From the NCBI RefSeq assembly GCF_051014685.1, contig NW_027478520.1:1054001-1118000 (forward strand): a DNA stretch of 64,000 nt, given 5' to 3'. Positions within the stretch are counted from its first letter, which is position 1; each line of letters opens with the position of its first letter. Under the pieces are notes generated by a model. That model saw only the letters and a list, made by a program, of their open reading frames with translations. It did not search any database and was not told where the DNA came from. This DNA comes from Ptiloglossa arizonensis. Taxonomy: Eukaryota; Arthropoda; Insecta; Hymenoptera; Colletidae. Of the stretch, positions 1 to 9,737 are shown one piece after another. The translations under genes and the position numbers were made by a program.

Positions 1-490
1 TAGAAACTCGCACGATTACAATGGTGTGTGTACTTTTCCCCTAGGCCATTCCAGTTTTTGGTTTCGAGTATCAGACTTGCGAAAATTTTGATGGTTTCTC
101 AATCATTCCTTAACTTCAAACTTCCATATCTCGCGAACGGATTGACGAACTCGAGAATTTCCGATTGCATCTGAAAGCAGAAACTCGCCCGATTACAACG
201 GAATGTGTATTTATGCCCTAGGCCATACTTGTTATTGGATTCGAGTATCAGACTTGCGAAAATTTTGATGGTTTCTCAATCATTCCTTAACTTCAAACTT
301 CCATATCTCGCGAACGGATTGACGAACTCGACAATTTCCTATTGCATCTGACAGCAGAAACTCGCCCGATTACAACGGTATGTGTATTTTTCCCCTAGGG
401 CCTTGTAGTTATTGGTTTCTAGCATCAGAATTGCGAAAATTTTGATGGTTTCTCAACCATTCCTTAACTTCAAACTCCCATATCTCGCGA

Positions 491-1030
491 ACGGAATGAC
501 GAACTCGAGAAATTCCTGTTGCATCTGACAGCAGAAACTCGCCCGATTACAACGGTATGTGTATTTTTCCCCTAGGCCATTGTAGTTATTGGTCTGGAGT
601 ATCAGACTTGCGAAAATTTTGACGGTTCCTCAACCATTCCTTAACTTCAAACTACCATATCTCGCGAACGGATTGACGAACTCGAGAATTTCCTATTGCA
701 TCTGAAAGCAGAAACACGCCCGATTACAACGGTACGTGTATTTTTGACCTAGGCCATTCCAGTTATTGGTTTCGAGTATCAGACCTGCGAAAATTTTGAA
801 GGTTTCTCAACCATTCCTCAACTTCAAACTCCCATACCTCGCGAACGGATTGACGAACTCGAGAAATTCCTGTTGCATCTGAAAGCAGAAACTCGACCGA
901 TTTCAACGGTATGTGCATTTTTGCCCTAGGCCATAGTAGTTATTGGCTTCGAGTATCAGACTTGCGATAATTTTGATGGTTTCTCAAGCATTCCTTAACT
1001 TCAAACTCCCATATCTTGCGAACGGATTGA
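491..1030 (+). repeat. Three-monomer cassette, copy 1
   Basis: Ordered run of distinctive monomers: GAATGACGAACTCGAG with CTGACAGCAG, then GGTCTGGAGT or GGTCTCGAGT, then AACACGCCCG with GACCTAGGCC and CCTGCGAAAATTTTGAAGG with TTCCTCAACTTC and CATACCTCGCG, then CTCGACCGATTTCAACGG with GTTATTGGCTTCGAG and GCGATAATTTT. The same order recurs near 1,907 (8 monomers on, last part replaced) and near 3,854 (19 monomers on, complete). Confidence 0.75.
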
Positions 1031-1863
1031 CGAACTCGTGAAATTCCTGTTGCATCTGACAGCAGAAACTCGCCCGATTACAACGGCACGTGTATTTCTG
1101 ACCTAGGCCATTCCAGTTATTGGTTTCGAGTACCAGACTTGCGAAAATTTTGATGGTTTCTCAATCATTCCTTAACTTCAAACTTCCATATCTCGCGAAC
1201 GGATTGACGAACTCAAGAATTTCCTATTGCATCTGAAAGCAGAGACTCGCCCGATTACAACGGTATTTGTATTTTTGCCCTAGGCCATACTTGTTATTGA
1301 ATTCGAGTATCAGACTTGCGAAAATTTTGATGGTTTCTCAAGCATTCCATAACTTCTAACCCCCATATCTCGCGAACGGATTGACGAATTCGAGACATTC
1401 CTGTTGCATCTGAAAGCAGATACTCGCCCGATTACAACGGTATGTGTATTTTTGCCCTAGGCCATAGTAGTTATTGGTTTCGAGTATCAGAATTGCGAAA
1501 ATTGTGATGGTTTCTCAACCATTCCTTAACTTCAAACTCCCATATCTCGCGAACGGATTGACGAACTCGAGAATTTCCTATTGCATCTGAAAGCAGAAAC
1601 TCGCCCGATTACAACGGTGCGTGTATTTTTCCCCAAGGCCTTTGTAGTTATTAGCTTCGAGTATCAGACTTGCGAAAATTTTGATGGTTTCTCAAGCATT
1701 CCATAACTTCTAACTCCCACATCTCGCGAACGGATTGACGAACTCGAGAAAGTCCTGTTGCATCTGAAAGCAGAAACTCGCCCGATTACACCGGTATGTG
1801 TATTTTTCCCCTAGGCCATACTTGTTATTGGATTCGAGTATCAGACTTGCGAAAATTTTGATT

Positions 1864-2290
1864 GTTACTCAAGCATTCCTTAACTTCAAACTCCCATATC
1901 TCGCGAACGGAATGACGAACTCGAGAAATTCCTGTTGCACCTGACAGCAGAAACTCGCCCGATTACAACGGTATGTGTATTTTTCCCGTAGGCCATTGTA
2001 GTTATTGGTCTCGAGTATCAGACTTGCGAAAATTTTGATGGTTTTTCAACCATTCCTTAACTTCAAACTACCATATCTCGCGAACGGATTGACGAACTCG
2101 AGAATTTCCTATTGCATCTGAAAGCAGCAACACGCCCAATTACAACGGTACGTGTATTTTTGACCTAGGCCATTCCAGTTATTGGTTTCGAGTATCAGAC
2201 CTGCGAAAATTTTGAAGGTTTCTCAACCATTCCTCAACTTCAAACTCCCATACCTCGCGAACGGATTGACGAACTCGAGAAATTCCTGTT
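1864..2290 (+). repeat. Three-monomer cassette, copy 2 (3' part replaced)
   Basis: Matches 3,811-4,237 at a spacing of 1,947 bp (11 x 177), starting at the GTTACTCAAG variant. It keeps the CCTGCGAAAATTTTGAAGG monomer, but after about 2,290 it continues with CTGACAGCAG and GGCACGTG instead of the CTCGACCGATTTCAACGG monomer found in copies 1 and 3. This marks a recombination junction. Confidence 0.7.
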
Positions 2291-2530
2291 GCATCTGACA
2301 GCAGAAACTCGCCCGATTACAACGGCACGTGTATTTCTGACCTAGGCCATACCAGTTATTTGTTTCGAGTATCAGACTTGCGAAAATTTTTATGGTTTCT
2401 CAATCATTCCTTAACTTCAAACTTCCATATCTCGCGAACGGATTGACGAACTCGAGAATTTCCTATTGCATCTGAAAGCAGCAACACGCCCAATTACAAC
2501 GGTACGTGTATTTTTGACCTAGGCCATTCC

Positions 2531-3635
2531 AGTTATTGGCTTCGAGTATCAGACTTGCGATAATTTTGATGGTTTCTCAAGCATTCCTTAACTTCAAACT
2601 CCCATAGCTCGCGAACGGATTGACGAACTCGAGAAATTCCTGTTGCATCTGACAGCAGAAACTCGCCCGATTACAACGGTGTGTGTATTTTTGCCCTAGG
2701 CCATACTTGTTATTGGATTCGAGTATCAGACTTGCGAAAATTTTGATGGTTTCTCAAGCATTCCTTAACTTCAAACTTCCATATCTCGCGAACGGATTGA
2801 CGAACTCGAGAATTTCCTATTGCATCTGAAAGCAGAAACTCGCCCGATTACAACGGTATGTGTATTTTTGCCCTAGGCCATACTTGTTATTGGATTCGTG
2901 AATCAGACTTGCGAAAATTTTGATGGTTTCTCAAGCATTCCTTAACTTCAAACTCCCATATCTCGCGAACGGATTGACGAACTCGAGAAATTCCTGTTGC
3001 ATCTGAAAGCAGAAACTCGCCCGATTACAACGGTATGTGTATTTTTCCCCTAGGGCATTGTAGTTATTGGTTTCTAGCATCGGAATTGCGAAAATTTTGA
3101 TGGTTTCACAACCATTCCTTAACTTCAATCTCCCATATCTCGCGAATGGAATGACGAACTCGAGAAATTCCTGTTGCATCTGAAAGTGGAGACTCGCCCG
3201 ATTACAAAGGTATGCGCATCTTTGCCCTAGGCCATAGTTGTTACTGGTTTCGATTATCAGACTTGCGAAAATTTTGATGGTTTCTCAACCATTCCTTAAC
3301 TTCAAACTCCCATATCTCGCGAACGGATTGACGAACTCGAGAAATTCCTGTTGCATCTGAAAGCAGAAACTCGCCCGATTACAACGGTATGTGTATTTTT
3401 CCCCTAGGGCATTGTAGTCATTGGTTTCTAGCATCAGAATTGCGAAAATTTTGATGGTTTCTCAACCATTCCTTAACTTCAAACTCCCATATCTCGCGAA
3501 CGGAATGACGAACTCGAGAATTTCCTATTGCATCTGAAAGCAGAAACTCGCCCGATTACAACGGCACGTGTATTTTTGACCTAGGCCATTCCAGTTATTG
3601 GTTTCGAGTATCAGACTTGCGAAAATTTTGATGGT
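2531..3635 (+). repeat. 14-monomer-spaced duplication, left copy
   Basis: Pairs with 5,009-6,112 at 2,478 bp (14 x 177). Shared markers in order are GCGATAATTTT, CTGACAGCAG, GTGTGTGTATTTTTGCCC, GGATTCGTGAATCAG, CATCGGAATTGCG with GGTTTCACAACC, GAATGG, CTGAAAGTGGAGACTCG, GGTATGCGCATC, CGATTATCAG and GTAGTCATTGG. Only a few substitutions separate the copies, plus a 1-base deletion near 6,113 in the right copy. Confidence 0.85.
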
Positions 3636-3810
3636 TGCTCAAGCATTCCTTAACTCCAAACTCCCATATCTCGCGAACGGATTGACGAACTCGAGAATTT
3701 CCTATTGCATCTGAAAGCAGAAACTCGCCCGATTACAACGGTATGTGTATTTTTGCCCTAGGCCATACTTGTTATTGGATTCGAGTATCAGACTTGCGAA
3801 AATTTTGATG

Positions 3811-4350
3811 GTTACTCAAGCATTCCTTAACTTCAAACTCCCATATCTCGCGAACGGAATGACGAACTCGAGAAATTCCTGTTGCATCTGACAGCAGAAA
3901 CTCGCCCGATTACAACGGTATGTGTATTTTTCCCCTAGGCCATTGTAATTATTGGTCTCGAGTATCAGACTTGCAAAAATTTTGATGGTTTCTCAACCAT
4001 TCCTTAACTTCAAACTACCATATCTCGCGAACGGATTGACGAACTTGAGAATTTCCTATTGCATCTGAAAGCGGAAACACGCCCGATTACAACGGTACGT
4101 GTATTTTTGACCTAGGCCATTCCAGTTATTGGTTTCGAGTATCAGACCTGCGAAAATTTTGAAGGTTTCTCAACCATTCCTCAACTTCAAACTCTCATAC
4201 CTCGCGAACGGATTGACGAACTCGAGAAATTCCTGTTGCATCTGAAAGCAGAAACTCGACCGATTTCAACGGTATGTGCATTTTTGCCCTAGGCCATAGT
4301 AGTTATTGGCTTCGAGTATCAGACTTGCGATAATTTTGATGGTTTCTCAA
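3811..4350 (+). repeat. Three-monomer cassette, copy 3
   Basis: Begins with GTTACTCAAG and carries, in order, the GGTCTCGAGT monomer, the ACACGCCCG/CCTGCGAAAATTTTGAAGG monomer and the CTCGACCGATTTCAACGG/GGCTTCGAG monomer. Differences from copy 1 are single substitutions. A related AACACGCCCG/TTTTGAAGG monomer also appears near 26,020-26,160, far outside this block. Confidence 0.7.
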
Positions 4351-5008
4351 GCATTCCTTAACTTCAAACTCCCATATCTCGCGAACGGATTGACGAATTC
4401 GAGACATTCCTGTTGCATCTGAAAGCAGAAACTCGCCCGATTAAAACGGTATGTGTATTTTTCCCCTAGGGCATTGTAGTCATTGGTTTCTAGCATCAGA
4501 ATTGCGAAAATTTTGATGGTTTCTCAACCATTCCTTAACTTCAAACTCCCATATCTCGCGAACGGAATGACGAACTCGAGAATTTCCTATTGCATCTGAA
4601 AGCAGAAACTCGCCCGATTACAACGGCACGTGTATTTTTGACCTAGGCCATTCCAGTTATTGGTTTCGAGTATCAGACTTGCGAAAATTTTGATGGTTTC
4701 TCAAGCATTCCTTAACTTCAAACTCCCATATCTCGCGAACGGATTGACGAACTCGAGAATTTCCTATTGCATCTGAAAGCAGAAACTCGCCCGATTACAA
4801 CGGTATGTGTATTTTTGCCCTAGGCCATAGTAGTTATTGGTTTCGAGTATCAGAATTGCGAAAATTGTGATGGCTTCTCAACCATTCCTTAACTTCAAAC
4901 TCCCATATCTCGCGAACGAATTGACGAACTCGAGAATTTCCTATTGCATCTGAAAGCAGAAACTCGCCCAATTTCAACGGTATGTGCATTTTTGCCCTAG
5001 GCCATAGT

Positions 5009-6112
5009 AGTTATTGGCTTCGAGTATAAGACTTGCGATAATTTTGATGGTTTCTCAAGCATTCCTTAACTTCAAACTCCCATATCTCGCGAACGGATTG
5101 ACGAACTCGAGAAATTCCTGTTGCATCTGACAGCAGAGACTCGCCCGATTACAACGGTGTGTGTATTTTTGCCCTAGGCCATACTTGTTATTGGATTCGA
5201 GTATCAGACTTGCGAAAATTTTGATGGTTTCTCAAGCATTCCTTAACTTCAAACTTCCATATCTCGCGAACGGATTGACGAACTCGAGAATTTCCTATTG
5301 CATCTGAAAGCAGAAACTCGCCCGATTACAACGGTATGTGTATTTTTGCCCTAGGCCATACTTGTTATTGGATTCGTGAATCAGACTTGCGAAAATTTTG
5401 ATGGTTTCTCAAGCATTCCTTAACTTCAAACTCCCATATCTCGCGAACGGATTGACGAACTCGAGAAATTCCTGTTGCATCTGAAAGCAGAAACTCGCCC
5501 GATTACAACGGTATGTGTATTTTTCCCCTAGGGCATTGTAGTTATTGGTTTCTAGCATCGGAATTGCGAAAATTTTGATGGTTTCACAACCATTCCTTAA
5601 CTTCAATCTCCCATATCTCGCGAATGGAATGACGAACTCGAGAAATTCCTTTTGCATCTGAAAGTGGAGACTCGCCCGATTACAAAGGTATGCGCATCTT
5701 TGCCCTAGGCCATAGTTGTTACTGGTTTCGATTATCAGACTTGCGAAAATTTTGATGGTTTCTCAACCATTCCTTAACTTCAAACTCCCATATCTCGCGA
5801 ACGGATTGACGAACTCGAGAAATTCCTGTTGCATCTGAAAGCAGAAACTCGCCCGATTACAACGGTATGTGTATTTTTCCCCTAGGGCATTGTAGTCATT
5901 GGTTTCTAGCATCAGAATTGCGAAAATTTTGATGGTTTCTCAACCATTCCTTAACTTCAAACTCCCATATCTCGCGAACGGAATGACGAACTCGAGAATT
6001 TCCTATTGCATCTGAAAGCAGAAACTCGCCCGATTACAACGGCACGTGTATTTTTGACCTAGGCCATTCCAGTTATTGGTTTCGAGTATCAGACTTGCGA
6101 AAATTTTGATGG
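5009..6112 (+). repeat. 14-monomer-spaced duplication, right copy
   Basis: Right partner of 2,531-3,635. It overlaps the start of the 3,540-bp HOR array, so the 14-monomer block supplied the sequence that became the left end of HOR copy 1. One base is missing near 6,113 (GGTTCTCAAT where others have GGTTTCTCAAT); this is the first phase shift in the window. Confidence 0.85.
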
Positions 6113-9013
6113 TTCTCAATCATTCCTTAACTTCAAACTTCCATATCTCGCGAACGGATTGACGAACTCGAGAATTTCCTATTGCATCTGAAAGCAGAAA
6201 CTCGCCCGATTACAACGGTATGTGTATTTTTGCCCTAGGCCATACTTGTTATTGAATTCGAGTATCAGACTTGCGAAAATTTTGATGGTTTCTCAAGCAT
6301 TCCTTAACTTCAAACTCCCATATCTCGCGAACGGATTGACGAACTCGAGAATTTCCTATTGCATCTGAAAGCAGAAACTCGCCCGATTTCAACGGTATGT
6401 GCATTTTTCCCCTAGGCCTTTGTAGTTATTGGTTTCGAGTATCAGACTTGCGAAAATTTTGATGGTTTCTCAAGCATTCCTTAACTTCAAACTCCCATAT
6501 CTCGCGAACGGATTGACGAACTCGAGAATTTCCTATTGCATCTGAAAGCAGAAACTCGCCCGATTACAACGGTGTGTGTATTTTTGCCCTAGGCCATACT
6601 TGTTATTGGATTCGAGTATCAGACTTGCGAAAATTTTGATGGTTTCTCAAGCATTCCTTAACTTCAAACTTCCATATCTCGCGAACGGATTGACGAACTC
6701 GAGAATTTCCTATTGCATCTGAAAGCAGAAACTCGCCCGATTACAACGGTATGTGTATTTTTGCCCTAGGCCATACTTGTTATTGGATTCGTGAATCAGA
6801 CTTGCGAAAATTTTGATGGTTTCTCAAGCATTCCTTACCTTCAAACTCCCATATCTCGCGAACGGATTGACGAACTCGAGAAATTCCTGTTGTATCTGAA
6901 AGCAGAAACTCGCCCGATTACAACGGTATGTGTATTTTTCCCCTAGGGCATTGTAGTTATTGGTTTCTAGCATCGGAATTCTGAAAATTTTGATGGTTTC
7001 ACAACCATTCCTTAACTTCAAACTCCCATATCTCGCGAATGGAATGACGAACTCGAGAAATTCCTGTTGCATCTGAAAGTGGAGACTCGCCCGATTACAA
7101 TGGTATGCGCATCTTTGCCCTAGGCCATAGTTGTTATTGGTTTCGATTATCAGACTTGCGAAAATTTTGATGGTTTCTCAACCATTCCTTAACTTCAAAC
7201 TCCCATATCTCGCGAACGGATTGACGAACTCGAGAAATTCCTGTTGCATCTGAAAGCAGAAACTCGCCCGATTACAACGGTATGTGTATTTTTCCCCTAG
7301 GGCATTGTAGTCATTGGTTTCTAGCATCAGAATTGCGAAAATTTTGATGGTTTCTCAACCATTCCTTAACTTCAAACACCCATATCTCGCGAACGGAATG
7401 ACGAACTCGAGAATTTCCTATTGCATCTGAAAGCAGAAACTCGCCCGATTACAACGGTGCGTGTATTTTTCCCCAAGGCCTTTGTAGTTATTAGCTTCGA
7501 GTATCAGACTTGCGATAATTTTGATGGTTTCTCTAGCATTCCTTAACTTCAAACTCCCATATCTCGCGAACGGATTGACGAACTCGAGAATTTCCTATTG
7601 CATCTGAAAGCAGAAACTCGCCCGATTACAACGGTACGTGTATTTTTGCCCTAGGCCATAGTAGTTAATGGTTTCGAGTATCAGACTTGCGAAAATTTTG
7701 ATGGTTTCTCAAGCATTCCATAACTTCTAACTCCCATATCTCGCGAACGGAATGACGAACTCGAGAATTTCCTGTTGCATCTGAAAGCAGAAACTCGCCC
7801 GATTACAACGGTATGTGTATTTTTGCCCTAGGCCACACATGTTATTGGATTCGAGTATCAGACTTGCGAAAATTTTGATGGTTTCTCAAGCATTCCTTAA
7901 CTTCAAACTCCCATATCTAGCGAACGGATTGACGAACTCGAGAATTTCCTATTGCATCTGAAAGCAGAAACTCGCCCGATTTCAACGGTATGTGCATTTT
8001 TCCCATATGCCTTTGTAGTTATTGGTTTCGAGTATCAGACTTGCTAAAATTTTGATGGTTTCTCAAGCATTCCTTAACTTCAAACTCCCATATCTCGCGA
8101 ACGGATTGACGATCTCGAGAAATTCCTAATGCATCTGAAGGCAGAAACTCGCCCGATTACAACGGTACGTGTATTTTTGCCCTAGGCCATAGTAGTTATT
8201 GGTTTCGAGTATCAGACTTGCGAAAATTGTAATGGTTTCTCAACTATTCCTTAACTTCAAACTCCCATATCTCGCGAACGGATTGACGAACTCGAGAATT
8301 TCCTATTGCATATGAAAGCAGAAACTCGACCGATTACAACGGTAAGTGTATTTTTCCCCAAGGCCTTTGTAGTTATTGGCTTCGAGTATCAGACTTGCGA
8401 TAATTTTGATGGTTTCTCAAGCATTCCTTAACTTCAAACTCCCATTTCTCGCGAACGGATTGACGAACTCGAGAAATTCCTGTTGCATCTGACAGCAGAA
8501 ACTCGCCCGATTACAACGGTATGTGTATTTTTCCCCTAGGCCATTGTAGTTATTGGTCTCGAGTATCAGACTTGCGAAAATTTTGATGGTTTCTCAACCA
8601 TTCCTTAACTTCAAACTCCCATATCTCGCGAACGGATTGACGAACTCGAGAATTTCCTATTGCATCTGAAAGCAGAAACTCGCCCGATTTCAACGGTATG
8701 TGCATTTTTCCCCTAGGCCTTTGTAGTTATTGGTTTCGAGTATCAGACTTGCGAAAATTTTGATGGTTTCTCAAGCATTCCTTAACTTCAAACTCCCATA
8801 TCTCGCGAACGGATTGACGAACTCGAGAATTTCCTATTGCATCTGAAAGCAGAAACTCGCCCGATTACAACGGCACGTGTATTTTTGACCTAGGCCATTC
8901 CAGTTATTGGTTTCGAGTATCAGACTTGCGAAAATTTTGATGGTTTCTCAATCATTCCTTAACTTCAAACTTTCACATCTCGCGAACGGATTGACGAACT
9001 CGAGAATTTCCTA
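5475..9013 (+). repeat. 20-monomer HOR (3,540 bp), copy 1
   Basis: First of three tandem copies of a 20-monomer HOR; this one is 3,539 bp because of the 1-base deletion near 6,113. Compared by eye with copy 2, five substitutions separate them from 6,114 to the end (6,824, 6,893, 7,211, 7,836 and 7,888). A patch at about 5,974-6,071 instead carries a different monomer type with many differences. The left boundary is set where the match to 9,014 onward stops (CGAGAAATTCCTG against CGAGAATTTCCTA). Confidence 0.9.
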
Positions 9014-9324
9014 TTGCATCTGAAAGCAGAAACTCGCCCGATTACAACGGTATGTGTATTTTTCCCCTAGGGCATTGTAGTTATTGGTTTCTAGCATCGG
9101 AATTGCGAAAATTTTGATGGTTTCACAACCATTCCTTAAATTCAATCTCCCATATCTCGCGAATGGAATGACGAACTCGAGAAATTCCTTTTGCATCTGA
9201 AAGTGGAGACTCGCCCGATTACAAAGGTATGCGCATCTTTGCCCTAGGCCATAGTTGTTACTGGTTTCGATTATCAGACTTGCGAAAATTTTGATGGTTT
9301 CTCAACCATTCCTTAACTTCAAAC

Positions 9325-9341
9325 TCCCATATCTCGCGAAC
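9325..9341 (-). other. CENP-B-box-like 17-mer (example of a once-per-monomer motif)
   Basis: Read on the minus strand this is GTTCGCGAGATATGGGA. The mammalian CENP-B box is generalised as NTTCGNNNNANNCGGGN. The word matches TTCG, the central A, and GGG, and differs only at the C of CGGG, where it has T. That is 8 of 9 essential positions. The word recurs in most monomers that have CTCCCATATCTCGCGAAC on the plus strand. Monomers with CTTCCATATC, TCGTGAAC, TAGCGAAC, TCGCGATCGG or GAATGG variants lose further positions or alter the flank. I saw no monomer with the full CGGG. Protein binding is inference only. Confidence 0.4.
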
Positions 9342-9560
9342 GGATTGACGAACTCGAGAAATTCCTGTTGCATCTGAAAGCAGAAACTCGCCCGATTACA
9401 ACGGTATGTGTATTTTTCCCCTAGGGCATTGTAGTCATTGGTTTCTAGCATCAGAATTGCGAAAATTTTGATGGTTTCTCAACCATTCCTTAACTTCAAA
9501 CTCCCATATCTCGTGAACGGAATGACGAACTCGAGAAGCTCCTGTTGCATCTGAAAGCAG

Positions 9561-9737
9561 AAACTCGCCCGATTATAACGGTATGTGTATTTTTCCCCTA
9601 GGCCATTGTAGTTATTGGTTTCGAGTATCAGACTTGCGAAAATTTTGATGGTTTCTCAATCATTCCTTAACTTCAAACTTCCATATCTCGCGAACGGATT
9701 GACGAACTCGAGAATTTCCTATTGCATCTGAAAGCAG
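9561..9737 (+). repeat. Representative 177-bp satellite monomer
   Basis: One ordinary monomer given as a reference for phase. In order it holds AAACTCGCCCGATT, the variable type-defining stretch GTATGTGTATTTTTCCCC-TAGG-CCATTGTAG, the dyad TTTCG...CGAAA, the AAAATTTT tract, GATGGTTTCTCAA, CATTCCTTAACTTCAAA, the NruI-type palindrome TCGCGA, CGGATTGACGAA, the XhoI-type palindrome CTCGAG, and the tail CATCTGAAAGCAG. A hand count on a consensus-like monomer gives 74 G+C in 177 (about 42%), with more C than G on this strand and 10 CpG dinucleotides. The length is three times 59, so all reading frames stay in register from monomer to monomer. The start point is an arbitrary choice. Confidence 0.95.
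9619..9646. other. TTTCG/CGAAA dyad next to an AAAATTTT tract (example)
   Basis: TTTCG at 9,619-9,623 and CGAAA at 9,637-9,641 form a 5-bp inverted repeat around a 13-base centre. CGAAA runs directly into AAAATTTT at 9,639-9,646. The arrangement recurs in most monomers. Type variants break it: GGATTCGAG, GGTCTCGAG, TTTCTAGCATC, and GCGATAATTTT or GCGAAAATTGT. A4T4 tracts are known to bend DNA, so a role in nucleosome placement is possible but not shown. Confidence 0.4.

Larger units (their letters stand above)
1..5474 (+). repeat. Left mosaic block of mixed monomer types
   Basis: About 31 monomers of several types without one dominant HOR. Types seen include GCCCTAGGCCATACTTG with GGATTCGAG, GACCTAGGCCATTCCAG with GGCACG or GGTACG, CCCCTAGGGCATTGTAG with TTTCTAGCATC, and GTGCGTG with CCCCAAGGCCTTTG. 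No indel was found up to 6,112; phase is exactly 177 throughout. The block contains a recurring three-monomer cassette and the left copy of a 14-monomer duplication, listed separately. There is no gene or unique sequence. Confidence 0.85.

Noticed and set aside
2155..2180. CCTAGG, CTCGAG and TCGCGA palindromes as regulatory sites
   Set aside because: They are ordinary parts of the consensus monomer and equal to common restriction sites; short palindromes are expected in a 177-bp unit and nothing ties them to regulation.
9325..9341. True CENP-B box
   Set aside because: No monomer was seen with the full CGGG; the C is T on the motif strand throughout. It is kept only as a box-like candidate.
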